DNA of 64,000 nt from Ianthella basta (GCA_964019415.1 OZ025873.1:8372734-8436733), one strand, 5' to 3'; counted from the first letter of the stretch, positions 1 through 12,109 are shown. The notes: generated by a model from the letters alone, not told the origin. Numbers and translations: made by a program.

Positions 1-303
1 CAGTGATGCTAAACAGGTCAGGCAGCAGTGTGTCATGTGTGTGCTTCTGTTTGTACCAGTTCTTCTTGGTTGAATGGACACTCCTTGTGTTGTACGTATT
101 TCAGCCTTCTTTATGCATTGTGTAGTGTGTTAGAATGCCATGTAGTCACCCAGTGTGTGTGTGTGTGTGGTAGTACTGTGGTGTCATAATGTGTTGTGTT
201 GTGTTGGTCAGGACTCCCATTCGCCGTCAGCCAATGGTGTCTGGGAGGTTGGTAGACCTGTTTGATTTCCACAAGTATGTGCAGGGACAGGGAGGATACA
301 AGA

Positions 304-305
<2 letters not shown>

Positions 306-372
<67 letters not shown>

Positions 373-578
373 TTGTGTGTGGGTGTGTTGTGTGTGGGTG
401 GGTGGGTGGATGTGGGTATGGGTGTGTGTGTGTGGTGTGTGTGCATGTGTCTGTGTGTGTGCATGTGTCTGTGTGTGCATGTGTGTGTGTGTGCATGTGT
501 GCGTTTGCATGTGTGCGTGTGTGGTGTGTGCGCCTGTGTGGTGTGTGCATGTGTGTGGTGTGTGTGTGTGTGTGTGTG

Positions 579-648
<70 letters not shown>
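306..648. repeat. (TG)n microsatellite filling intron 2 of the first ARID2 copy
   Basis: Almost pure GT dinucleotides with TGCATG and GGGTG interruptions, starting at the splice donor itself (AAG followed by gtgtgtgtg). The second copy has a shorter, differently interrupted tract at 52376-52492. Long open frames of alternating Cys/Val or Thr/His here come only from the repeat. Confidence 0.9.
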
Positions 649-650
<2 letters not shown>

Positions 651-3600
651 CCAATCCTATATCCATTTCAACATTTCCACTGACTGTTTGCCACCAGTGA
701 GGAGTGTTCAGTGATTCACTAGTTCTCTGTACATGACCCAACAGATTACTGAGAGCAGGAAATGGACCTACACCGCTCGCACCTTGTACCCGGACCTCAC
801 GTACAACCACATGCTGAGGGCTGGCTACCTGCTGAGGAACTACTACCTCAAGTAAGGGACACTGTATGTGTGTGGCTATACATATGTTGAGTTGTGTAAA
901 TACTGTACATGGATGTAGCTGAGCATGTGTGTTTATGTGCACACAAGTTTAGGGTTTTCTGTGTGTATTAATGTATCTGAGTGAATGTGACGTGGTTGTA
1001 CAAATTGGTGTATGTGAACACACTCCACAGGCTCTTACAACCTTATGATGACAATTTTGGACCTGAAGCTGAACTGAAAAAGCAGATCCACTCCTCCTTC
1101 AACTCACCTCTTGCTCTGAGGAGGAACTCACTCAACACTCCTTTTTCGCTGTCACTAAAGGCACCCATTTCCATGCCTGTTGCCATGACAACCACTACAC
1201 AGTCTCAGAGTTTACCTGGGTTGTGGAAAAGGGTGGAACCAGAGCCCACGGGACTGCCCCTGCACAAATTGCTGGCATCTCTGGAGAGTGGGTACCCAAA
1301 TGAGGTAGACTTTGCAATGAACATGCTTTTAATGATATCTCACCAAGGAGACATTGAGATTGACAAGGTGTGTGACCGCACCAAACAAGGAAGTCTTGTG
1401 AACTGCAACCCACCCGCTGTCAGCCATGTTATTATGACATCATTGTAAAATGGCCGGCTAATGGCTAGGGGTCTGGTTCATGAGACTAGGCAGGATGTTG
1501 GGAGGAGGGGGGGGGTGGATTGTGTGTTTGGGGAGGATTGTTTGTGTGGGGGGGATTGTGTGTGTGTGTGTGTTTTGCACATTGGCTAGATGTGCTTGTC
1601 CAATACTTGAATACATTCCATTCACCTTGTTAGTGTCTATTAGTTAGTGTCTAGGCAGGATGTTTGGGGGGGGGGGGGGGGGGGGGGGGATTTTGTGTGT
1701 GTGTGTGTTTTGCACATTGCATAGATGTTCTTGTCCAATACTTGAATACGTTCCATCTGTTGGTGTCTATTATTCTTTCTTTGCTGTTTGCACTTGTAGC
1801 ATCCCAAATTGCTTGAGATGCTCACAGCACATGTGGGTATTCCCTCTTCTGATTCCCAATTGTGTAAGCTGTATCAGTCTTGGTATGTGGAGCGGCCAGT
1901 GGGAGTGGACCATGCAGCCTTCTGGAGAGAGATGGTCCCACACAGAGGGCACCTCCGGACAGCACTGTTGTCATGTTTTGAGAGCAGTGAAGTTTCCACT
2001 CCCAGTTCAATCTTCCATTCCAAGTTTAGAATGGGAAGCAGACTGTGCGAAGAGACATATAGAGTTGTGCAGGTGTGTAGTGTGCTGGTTTGGGGACTGC
2101 AGTGAGTGGAGTTGTGTGTATGACTCAGTACATGTACTGGAGGGGAATGGAGTTGACCATTCTACATACACTTGTCCCTTGCTCCTTAACCGTTTTCAGG
2201 TTCTCGCTATTCTGCTCAATTTCTCCTTCCAAGAAGACCTGGTCCCTTTCCTTGTTGGGAGTGACGATGTTCTGAGACTGCTTACTTTAGCGTCAAACAG
2301 CTTCAGTCCTGAGCTGAGTACTCTAGCAGCAGACACACTGGGCAACCTGGCAAAGGAGGTGTGCATGTGGTTGAGGAGTGGGGGTGGGTGGGTGGGGAGG
2401 GGTGCGTGTGTGTACTTGTTTGTTTGTTGAGTGTCTACATACATACTATATAGTACTGTATGTGTGTATGTGTGTGTGTGTGTGTAGCTGTTTGCGTGTT
2501 TGTTGTATGTTTACCAGGACTGTTTACATCTATGTATGTGTGTGTTACATGAGTGTCTCTGTACGTACACACTGTGTGTCCTGTGTGCACACTGTATGCA
2601 TGCACTGTGTGTGTATCATGTGGTACTCTCAATGATGTAGGTGGTACTGAACCACGAGGAGAGGTACAGGCTGAGTGTGGAGTTAGTCGACACTGTCCGC
2701 TTCATGGTCACATCACAAGACCACCACAAGATTGTCACAGGACTGGAGATCTTGGAAGGACTGACAGAGAACGACGGCAATGTGCCATTCCTGCTGGACC
2801 TACCAGTGAACACGTGTCAAGTGATCTTCAATGCATTGTTGCTTGGGGACCTACAGGTCAGTGAATGAGTACCAAGTGTCCACTGATTGTTGGCACAATT
2901 GAGTGGGTCTACAATTTGATGCCAGTGAATGACTGCTGTAAACACTGGAATGCTATGCCAGTAGCACTGCGTGTGTGTGTGTGCACTTCTCGCTTTTCTC
3001 TCTATTCTGCTATGTGCTGTGTTTCCTGGTGCTTGAAGCTCCTCTGTGCTAGTTTGGAGTGCCTCATTGGACTGTCGGACCACAGCGATCTCTGTGCTGT
3101 ACTTCTGAGAGTGAACAGGGCAGTCAGTGAGTATGAGGGATGAGGGAGAGGTGAGGTGTAGGGTGACACAGTGCTGGAGTGGTGATGTGAGGGGAGGGGG
3201 AGTGGAGATGCTTGTTGTGTGGAATGAAGTGGAACGATGTTTGTGAACATACGTATGTGGGAAAAGTGTGTATTTGAGCATGTGTGTATTGCGAGCCACA
3301 GTTTGTTCCTGTGTGAGTGTTATATACTTTCATTTCTTCAACTTTCTTCATGTGTGTAGTTTCTTCACTGCTTCTCTCTCCCCATTCCCAGACATCCTCC
3401 TCTCCCTGCTCACCTTTGACTCCTCCTCTTTGGACAGCACCTCACTAGAGGAGCTGGCAGTGTACCAACAAACCAGTGCTAGTCAACCAGGAGGACCCGC
3501 CACTGTCCCTCAGACTCCTCCCACTGTCACTGGACCTGCCTCCTCTGCGGCTGTCGCAAAGCCTCAACAGCTACAAGTGGGAGGGTCGGTGAAGAGAGGA

Positions 3601-3845
3601 GGACCGGTTTTACCTTCTCCCTTGGCAACCAATAGCTTTGCTGCTCCAAAGAGCAATCAGAATCCACTTCTCTTGAATTCAGATCTCATTGCCAAAGCAT
3701 GGTGAGTTACGTACTACTAGTAATTCATTGTACAATTGTGTTCTCATGGCGTGTCTTATATGCAGGCCTCAAGCGGCTACAGTGTTTGCAGCCTGTACAT
3801 TAGCAGTGTGACTTCGTGTAATTGTGTGTACATACCATGTCTCCC

Positions 3846-3846
<1 letters not shown>

Positions 3847-3918
<72 letters not shown>
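3847..3918. repeat. (CA)n microsatellite directly upstream of the exon 10 acceptor
   Basis: Uninterrupted CA dinucleotides ending a few bases before the acceptor ctacag at 3919-3924. The matching tract in the second ARID2 copy (55489-55620) is almost twice as long. Confidence 0.9.
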
Positions 3919-3921
<3 letters not shown>

Positions 3922-4809
3922 CAGGTTACAGTCCTGCTATGAGGAGACACTAGGAGAGAAGTCCTCGTGGTCTGAAATGTGTACACTGTACAATGCATAC
4001 TGTGCCAAACTGGGCAACATTGGAGCCATGAGCAGTACAGAATTCCTCACAGTTCTGAGGTGGGCAATGCAATATAAATCAGCAACAATGTACACACATA
4101 ATGCTGCATTGTAGATGTAGGTATATACAATTCCTGTGTGTATGTATGTATGTAATTTGATACAATGTACTGTTAACAACCACATTGTTCTACACTGGTA
4201 TTGGATTGCTCAATGGCTGTGGAGTTGTGTGTACACACTCATTGTGCATTGTACCTGAGTGTGTGTGTGTGTGTGTGTGTGTGTGTCTGTGGGTACATGT
4301 ACAGTAGGTAAGATTGTAACAGGATACAGTCAATTTCAGAACAGTTGGCCAAATAGAATCGTGCAAGTGGTACATGGCTAATGGTGTCATGTCATAGTGT
4401 AATGTCTAGCACACTATTTCAGTCACACCCTCCACTCAGGGCAATAGCAATGAGAGGTCATGCAATTTGCCATTAGCCATTTGCAGGTTACCATTTGGAC
4501 AACCATTCTGAATTGTCTGTTGCGTAACTTAATGCTTAGTTGGTGAGGCTTCTCTGTCAAGGATTGTTTTGCTATCTCTGGTGGGAACCACTGTCTGAGT
4601 GGTGTTAGTAGTAGCTTGTGTGCTGAGTTCTGGGGCTTACTGTGCTCTCTGGTCCTTGAATGCAGGACTGTGTACCCGATGGCAGTACTGACAAAGTTGG
4701 CAGTTGGAAAGGATGTCTTGTAAGCAAATCTGTTGCATTTTTGTTGAAGTGAGCAGTGATGTGTTCTGATCACACACACACATGCGCACACACACACACA
4801 CACACACAT

Positions 4810-4859
<50 letters not shown>

Positions 4860-5535
4860 TCACACTCACACTCCTGTTCACCTTCCACCCAGGGTTATGG
4901 TGGTGGGCCTGCGCAAGAGGAGTCCCCTCTCCAATCCTATCCTCCTGCTCAGCCAGGAGGCTGCCAAGATGGCCACCAAGTGGACCACACCCCTCCACCA
5001 CAGCTCCGCCAAGCCCTCTCACCTCAGGCACTCCTCCCCAACCATTGCCTCCGCTGCCCTTCCCATCTCCCTCATCCCATCACCTCTCTTCTCACCACAC
5101 ACCAAGCAAGCCACTACTTCGGCTGCAGCTAGCACCGCAGCCCCCACTGCCATGGCAACCACAGTCTCCGCCCCTCCACCACAGCCAGTTGCAGTGTCAA
5201 CGCCACGCACGCATATGAATGCCACTCTGACCCCTCTAGCACGGTCCTTTCAAGCCAAACCAACATTTGTCAACATCACCGACTATACTCAGCCAAGTAA
5301 AACAGCTCCCGTCAGCACCAGTAGTGTCCCGCCTTCCTCTGCCACTGGCAGTAATGAACGGGAGCAGGTTTCTTGTGCTCAGAACGAAGGAGAAGGGGAG
5401 AGGAAAGAGGGAGGAGGCACTGCAAGGGACAGCGCTGTTCAGGGGACGTCTGCCCTGGTGACAGGCTCTGAACCTCGTGAGACAGGACCAACTTCCAGTG
5501 AGAGAAATGGATCTGGGAATTTGTTCGGGGAAGGT

Positions 5536-5952
5536 GTAGAAACTGGCAAATGAGGTGCATGTGTGGTTGAGGAGGGGGAGGGTGTGTGTACTTGTTTACG
5601 CCACAGCCAATTGCAGTATCAACGCCACGCACGTGGTGTGTGGTTGTTTGTTTGTTGAGTGTCTACATACAGTATACATAGGAAGTGTGTGTGAGTGCAT
5701 GTGTGTAAATATGTACGTATGTACACTGTGTGTATGTGCACACTGTATGCATGCACTGTGTGTGTATCATGTGGTACTCTCAATGATGTAGGTGGTACTG
5801 AACCACGAGGAGAGGTACAGGCTGAGTGTGGAGTTAATCGACACTGTCCACTTCATGGTCACGTCACAAGACCACCACAAGATTGTCAGAGGACTGGAGA
5901 TCTTGGAAGGACTGACAGAGAACGACGGCAATGTGCCATTCCTGCTTGACCA
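5536..5952 (+). other. Rearranged ARID2 tail: exon 6 end, intron 6 and partial exon 7 re-used
   Basis: Immediately after exon 12 breaks off, the sequence switches to the end of exon 6 (CTGGCAAATGAGG, compare CTGGCAAAGGAGG at 2348-2360). It continues through an intron-6-like stretch and then exon 7 (5792-5945), which has the same acceptor context as at 2641. Exon 7 is cut after the LLD residues and runs into unrelated DNA with a stop. Within the intron-6-like part, bases around 5599-5635 match exon 12 itself (around 5174-5212), not intron 6. The order exon 12, exon 6 end, exon 12 scrap, intron 6, exon 7 shows multi-step rearrangement. An AATAAA motif lies downstream at 6127-6132. Confidence 0.75.
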
Positions 5953-6688
5953 TGGAATTTGACTTGTATGGAAATGAGATTTGGAACATTGGTGATTGCA
6001 ACAAATAAGGCAAGTTTGATATTGTGGAGGGTGTTGCATCATACGCAAACAAAAAGGTTTTTGAGCAATTCACACTGTTCAGCTGACGAAGCGCCCTGAA
6101 TTATTGTATGACATCTATGTTGTCTGAATAAAGCAAGTTTGCTTGCATTTGATTTCTACCTTGCATGCGCTTTCTTTGGTATATAGTGTACTGCCTTGTT
6201 AGACGGCAAGCTCCTGAAAGCCTCAGCCGCATCACGGCTGTGTAGATACTTTGTCAGATTTCCACCTGTGCGTGCATGTTGAACTTCTCTTTCTTCTTTA
6301 GTTCTGCCCCTGCTTGTGACCAATCAGACGGACATGCTTTAGGAGTGCCATTATATAAGCTATTGGAGATCTGTCATGACCACCTGGGTAACATTTGCCA
6401 TGAATTTGAATACCAAGTAACCTTACGTTATACCAAATTAACTGACCCAACACAACAGACACACTTCCATGGCTAATAGAAGCCATGCCACTTGCGTTTG
6501 TTTTCACACAGCTGCTGCATTTGCAGCTGTTTGTGGTACGACTTGTACCAATTTGTACTTGTTTCACTGCATGCTATTGTACAGGGACAGCTACAAGTGA
6601 TCCAATGTTTGGACGACTGCTAATGAGATTTTATTGTTACAGCAGAGAGTGCTCATTGTTCATTCCTTGTCTTTCATCTTCTCCCTAG

Positions 6689-7675
6689 GGTTGGAGGTGA
6701 CCTTTGCCCTAGTCCGTGGACCCCTTCCCTCCTAAGCATGCCTCATGTTGGAGACAGTGAGGTGCAGGTGATGGTGGAGGCCATCAAGTCCACCGTGGTG
6801 GGGCTGGATGTGTGCTGCGGGAGGTACACTGCCATGTTCTACTGGTCACAGCCGTGCACTGACAGCACCAAATACCTTGTACAGGTGACTCCCTGCTGAT
6901 CACTGGGCCAGCACACTACACTAGTAGCCTAAAGCTTTTTAGGTCAATGTATACCAGCAATTGTAGTAGCACTGGCATGCCAGTCCCTGCAGTGTTTGTG
7001 TGTATATGTACAGACATAGACACACTGAGTGCATTGTACAAGGACACTGGGCGCATTGTACATATGTGTATGTTGTGACTGACTCCTTTCAGTATGCTTC
7101 ACATCCATGACCTGTAGTGTGTGTCTTGATACGAGTGTTTGAGTGCTGACGTAGCAGAAACAATCCATTGAAGCACAAGATGTTTTGACTGTAATGCCTT
7201 TGTCAGGTGTACTCCAACTGTATGCTCTGTCAGCACTCAACAGCTCGTGTCATACACTGTTTTGTGTGTAGCAGTGAGCCTCGAGCTCTATGATGTCATG
7301 TGTCTGTGTGCACAGTATTTCACTGACATTCACAGTGTAGCTATCTGGTGTAGCAAGGTGCTATTGTCCTCACCATGTGTTGCTAGTCCAAAGGTGTGTA
7401 GGGTGGGTGTACAGTGTACAAGTGTTGTGTTCATATTACACAGGTAGCAATAGGAGTGTTTGTTATAGGCCCTCAGATAGTCTGTGTTGCAGTTATTGGC
7501 AGATCATGGGGTAGAAGTCTCATGTTGACATCACCTCCCACCTCTTGCTCTGTCAGTGTCCTCTCCTAATCTTCACCTGCAGATGAAGACTGATGACGAC
7601 GTCTTCACCTTTTTGGAGGTGATACGAGGATCGGATGGAGTCACTCAAATGTGCAAGGTGCATCCCCCGGTACAG
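6689..7675 (+). CDS. GT31-type (beta-1,3-glycosyltransferase-like) gene fragment, two exons
   Basis: Two exons, 6689-6884 and 7583-7675, join in phase 0 across consensus GT-AG borders. The joined product has a segment rich in Cys and Trp, then KYLVQMKTDDDVFTFLEVIR. KTDDDVF is the DxD-type metal/nucleotide-sugar motif typical of GT31 galactosyl/N-acetylglucosaminyl-transferases, and the preceding KS/TVVGLD..C stretch sits where family members have LKT..G..W..C. Such enzymes act in the Golgi on glycan acceptors. No N-terminal signal anchor and no C-terminal exons are visible, so this is partial or a remnant. It lies just past the broken ARID2 copy. The family call rests on a short motif. Confidence 0.5.
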
Positions 7676-8685
7676 GTGACACCTGGGGATTCCCCAGGGT
7701 TCTTCCCATGCCCCACCCGGAGCCCTGCACGTTGAACCTAAACCCTCCATGTTGAGGAACTGTTACCACAACATTCCACCTGTAGTGTTCATGAACGCAT
7801 AGCTGTGTGGTGTTGACCGATACCATTAATGTACTCTGACTTGAAATTATTTAGACAATTGGGCTTTTGGGGCGGATCTACTCTTTCACATGAGATACTG
7901 TACAGTACACAATTGTATGTTACACACCTCTACAGTATGTGTTTACTTTGATCGATGCATGATCCATGGTATATTATACGAATATAATTGTTATATCCAC
8001 CCCATGCATGCAACTTCATTGCCAATTAATCTGCAGTCATTAGATCAGATTTACCTATTAATATTGCATGTGATATATATGATTGCGATCATATGCATGC
8101 AAGGCATGTGCATCCAAATGGTGCTGCAAGTGTAATATGTAGCTAGGGCTAGTATCCATGGAATCACTATGCTGTTGTGAATATTAATAATTGCTATAAT
8201 CAATTCTGCATGTGTGCATAATAGTGCATATGCATGCACTGCAGCTGGTCGATGCACATGCACATTGGGTAACATATATACCCACACGCAATGCTCCCTG
8301 CTAGCTGATTCGATCTGAACAGACTTATATTGTACCTTAAGCTTCATGCAATGATTCACCAGCTGCAGCTTAGATCAATTTTCAAATGTACGTATAACGT
8401 ACCAGACCTCTTGAGGTGCAAACACTTGTGTAATGATATGTACTACAATAATGGATGTGCATGCCATGGTGAATACAAACGTGATTAGTGTACAATTAAT
8501 GCCATACTGATTCAAATAGAACTGTAAAATACAATAGTTTTGAATGCAACATTCAAATAGAATAAAATTTACAAGTGGGCAACCAAACAATATAAAATGA
8601 TTAAAGTGAGTACAGTACAAGATGATTGATTTTTGGGACATGCTGTAATTAAATCATATGCAGCATGATTTCAGTTACGCTCAAT

Positions 8686-8720
<35 letters not shown>

Positions 8721-9102
8721 CAGTCAGCATGTCCACATGAGTCAGTGTGCACCTTCCTGGCTTATATACACATGTTTATGCATGGGCATATACACGTGCC
8801 AGCAGATGATGCACTGTCACACATGCAGCCTGCAGCTGGTGTATATATGACATGCCAGCACGTGCTGCACGGAGCAGGAAATTAAGCCCATGCACCAAAT
8901 TCGATTCTTTACGTGATGTGAAAGAGGAGTAATAATACAATATCCATGCATGCATACACGAGCTCACCAAATGGTATAATAATGTAACACAAGTCATTGT
9001 GTGCCATAATATGGCATGGCCACATACGGGTGTATGCTACAAATATAAAACACTGTTTGCCAGTGAGGGAGAGATCAATATTGATGTTCATCAGCAGGTG
9101 TG
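7676..9102. other. No gene recognised
   Basis: AT-rich sequence with many ATGCAT-type palindromic hexamers and a short (CA)n tract at 8688-8715. I see no exon with credible borders on either strand. Confidence 0.6.
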
Positions 9103-10324
9103 TTAGGGACATGAAGCCCCCTCCAATTCTGTGAGAGATCTACACTTTGGGCAGCACTGTCCAAGTTCGTACACTCTCTCTTCATCGGCACAGCTCAGAT
9201 TGGGGCAAGTTTTGGGAGACCCACAAGTCCATTTTCCATTCTGCAAAGAAGGAGAGATGATCGATGAAGTGAAGTAGGATACATTAATATGAAGCAAATG
9301 GGTTTAAGACTATGGCTACTAAACTACTTGCAGGATAATTTAAGTGGAAATGTACAATTGAAGACATTCAAAGTGGGAATGTATTAGGCCACCAATGCTC
9401 AGTCACACTTGTCACTTACATCACAGGAGCACTCTACACAACCATTGTCAATGGTAACATTCACTGGCTGTCATTGTTCATTGCAGGTGGGTACCTTGCA
9501 TGTGGGACAGCAGACACCATCTGGAGTGTGCCTCAGGTACTCAGGGCAGTCGTCAATGCTGGGACAAGTCATATTGAAGCACTTGAGGGTACCATTACCC
9601 TGTGGAAGGGGAAGGGGCAAGGGAGGGAGGGAGGGAGGGAGAGGGAGGGAGAGGGAGGGAGGGAGGGAGGGAGAGGGAGAGAGTGAGGGAGGGAGGGAGG
9701 GAGGGAGGGAGAGGGGAGGGGGAGAGGCAGACAGGGAGGGAAGAGAGTGTGATTTAATGACAAGCATACAACATAAACGCATGAGTACCAAGAGGAGCAG
9801 AAGAGAGAGCGAGGGACTACTGAATAACCGGTGTACCAAAATGGTGTTAATCTATGTACAGTATAGTATGTAGTTACTGCTCCAGTCCCAGCAGTGCAAA
9901 GTGTTGGGTAGAACAACAGGTCAACATACAAACCAGTACTCACCCTGCACCGGCAAGTGGTGCAGCCGTCCAGTGTGGTCCCCGAGGTGCCTCTGCTGAG
10001 TTTGGTACCATCACGTAGGGTGCAGGGGCGGCACTCCTGTTTGCAGCACTGTGAGTTGGCTGTATTGAAGTCAGAACAGTCGCAGGCCACAGGTGAACAC
10101 ACTGTCACCCCGTGCTGGAGGAAGGGGGAAGTGCAGGAGGGTAATCAGTAACACATGACATTGCAAACATGTGCCACTCTCACACTGCCCACATTTCCAC
10201 TCACCCTCGCAAGCTGTCCCATTGCTTTGGTAGCCTGACTTACAGCGACAGACATAACTGCCGACTGTGTTCAGACACTCCTGGTTATCCGAACAAGGAT
10301 TGCCATCCTTGCACTCGTCAATAT
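9103..10324 (-). CDS. EGF-VWC domain protein, 3' exons
   Basis: Minus-strand exons in order: 10324-10205 is a calcium-binding EGF domain with six Cys and the DIDEC start typical of Ca2+ binding (phase 1 to 1). About 10107-9946 is a VWC domain (CCKQEC...GCTTCRC). 9599 down to about 9492 is a second VWC (CPEY...CCPTC). 9470-9420 (NGCVECSCD) and 9240-9103 form a third Cys-rich VWC unit (CCPKC) with the stop at 9105-9103. VWC/EGF proteins of the NELL/chordin type are extracellular and bind growth factors or matrix. The 5' exons with signal peptide are not identified. The second VWC block has an in-frame TGA at 9473-9471 unless a 27-base segment is spliced out. Confidence 0.75.
9605..9740. repeat. 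(GGGA)n purine tract
   Basis: Strand-asymmetric GGGA/GAGA repeat inside the intron between the first and second VWC exons. On the coding strand it is a CCCT/TCTC pyrimidine tract leading up to the acceptor at 9601-9600, so it may serve as an extended polypyrimidine tract. Confidence 0.85.
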
Positions 10325-10429
10325 CTGTGGGGGCGGAGGGAGGGGGGAGGTGACAGTACCACACACAGGGACTGCTCACAGACTACAGCACAGACATACT
10401 CTGGATCATATGGCAGCATTGGAAGGTAG

Positions 10430-10490
10430 CCTGATGACAAGATGTTGTCCTTCACATCATCACCCCTCACTGTCTCACTCTGTGGTGAAT
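10430..10490 (-). pseudogene. Decayed copy of the SETV..DDVKDN exon
   Basis: Closely matches the minus-strand exon at 17787-17719, including the acceptor and the intron flank. It encodes DSPQSETVRGDDVKDNILS against DLPQSETVSGDDVKDNILS. The donor is gone: where the good copy ends TACG followed by gtgagt, this copy runs on without a GT. It marks a partial tandem duplication of the ROCO gene's 3' region. Confidence 0.7.
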
Positions 10491-11129
10491 CTGCTGGTGT
10501 AGAGGTGAGAAGTGGAGGAATGTAAGGCATCCACACACACAGTATGTGCCCTCCAGTGTGTACGGGACCGCTAGTCACGAGAGGACTGGCTAGCGGATGG
10601 TGGAGTGTGGGAGAGGGTGTCAGCTTCCTTCGCACAGCACAGTAGGGAGGATGCATGGAGAGCCTTGTGACACAGAATGTAATGCCAGCAAGCCTATGCC
10701 GCATGACTAGTGTGGGAGTGCAGGTGTGGGGACAAGTGGGGGGACTGCTGGGAGGAAAGGTGAACAGGTGGGTGGGACATGCAGGCAACAGGTGGGTGGG
10801 TGAACAGGTGGGGGAACCAGGGGGGGGGAGACAGGGAGGATAGGTGAGGGGACAGGTAAGGGGGACAGCAGTGCTCTGTCCAGAAAATAGTTAAAAATGG
10901 TGCGCTGGACTGTTAGTCACATGAGACTGTCTAGTGGACGGTGGAGTGTGGGAAAGGGTGTCAGTTTCCTTTCTACACCACAGTAGGGATAATGCACGAG
11001 TTGAGACTCCCTAGGAAGGCACTCAATGTCTGCCAAATAGAATAACACAAGTAGATGTAAATTCTTACACATATGCATGGAGAGCCTCGTGACACAGAAT
11101 ATTGTGCAATGTATGCAAACCTATGCCAG

Positions 11130-11980
11130 ATGACTAGTGTGGGGGCAGGTGGGGGAGCAGGTGGGGGGGACAGGTGGGGGGACAGGTGGGGGGAACAGGT
11201 GGTGAGACAGGTGGGGGGGACAGGTGGGGGGACAGGTGGGGGGACAGGTGGGGGGAACAGGTGGGGGGACAGGTGAGGGGGGAAAGGTGGGGGGAACAGG
11301 TGGGGGGACAGGTGAGGGGGGAAAGGTGGGGGGAACAGGTGAGGGGACAGGTGAGGGGGACAGGTGAGGGGACAGGTGAGGGGGACAGGTGAGGGGGACA
11401 GGTGGGGGACAGGTGAGGGGACAGGTGAGGGGGACAGGTGAGGGGACAGGTGAGGGGGACAGGTGAGGGGGACAGGTGGGGGACAGGTGGGGGGACAGGT
11501 GGGGGGAACAGGTGGGGAGACAGGTGAGGGGGACAGGTGGGGGGATAGGTGAGGGGGACAGGTGAGGGGACAGGTAGGGGGGGCAGGCGAGGGGGACAGG
11601 TGGGGGAGACAGGTAGGGGGGACAGGCGAGGGGGACAGGTGGGGGAGACAGGTAGGGGGGACAGGCGAGGGAGACAGGTAGGGGGGACAGGTGAGGGGAC
11701 AGGTAGGGGGGGACAGGCAAGGGGGACAGGTGAGGGAGACAGGTAGGGGGGACAGGCGAGGGGGACAGGTAGGGGGGACAGGTGGGGGGGACAGGTGAGA
11801 GGGACAGGTGGGGGAGACAGGTGGGGGGACAGGTGGGGGGGGACAGGTGAGGACAGGTGGGGTGACAGGTGGGGGTGACAAGGTGGGGGGACAGGGGGAC
11901 AGGGGGACAGGGGGACAGGTGGGGGGACAGGTGGGGGGACAAGGGGACAGGGGGACAGGGGGACAGGTGGAGAGACAGTG
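11130..11980. repeat. G-rich minisatellite, unit about 10-13 bp (GGGGGGACAGGTG variants)
   Basis: More than 60 imperfect copies of a core ACAGGT plus a G run, varying as ACAGGTGGGGGG, ACAGGTGAGGGG and ACAGGTAGGGGG. Shorter patches of the same unit lie at about 10735-10865 and 12476-12612. The long Pro/Cys/Ser/His frames on the minus strand and Gly/Arg frames on the plus strand are products of the repeat. G-runs at regular spacing make G-quadruplexes likely. Confidence 0.92.
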
Positions 11981-12008
11981 TAGCTACAGTGCTACTGTAT
12001 GTTCTCAC

Positions 12009-12078
12009 CGTCCATCTTGATCAGGCCCAGTTGACAGTGTCGCAGGAACATGTACAGGTCACAGACAGCAGCAACCTG

Positions 12079-12109
<31 letters not shown>

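Larger units (their letters stand above)
212..5535 (+). pseudogene. ARID2: ARID2-like gene, upstream truncated copy (exons 2-12)
   Basis: Near-duplicate of the complete gene at 51628-60343. Exons by splice site and phase: 212-305, 745-851, 1031-1367, 1800-2072, 2200-2358, 2641-2856, 3039-3126, 3392-3701, 3925-4059, 4666-4719 and 4893 to about 5535. Every complete exon has exactly the same length as its counterpart, so the reading frame survives. Encoded parts are the second half of the ARID domain, the helical-repeat region, the RFX-like DNA-binding region and part of the Ser/Thr/Pro-rich region. It then breaks inside exon 12, and no zinc-finger or C-terminal exons follow. The first exon would lie left of the window. 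Amino-acid changes are few (for example LLSCFESSE against LLPCGESSE in exon 5). I call it a pseudogene because the 3' third is missing. A short transcript, or a haplotype-duplication artefact, is possible. Confidence 0.85.

Noticed and set aside
111-942. Open frames of alternating Thr/His or Cys/Val, up to 244 codons
   Set aside because: They are translations of the (TG)n/(CA)n tract. The same happens at 3736, 4423, 30649, 32029, 55301, 59140, 61405 and 62317.
9409-9873. Plus-strand frame with Gly/Arg/Glu repeat
   Set aside because: Antisense to the VWC exons and driven by the GGGA tract.
10973-12008. Minus-strand Pro-rich frames of about 300 codons
   Set aside because: Produced by the ACAGGT minisatellite in several frames at once. 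No splice context and no complexity outside the repeat.
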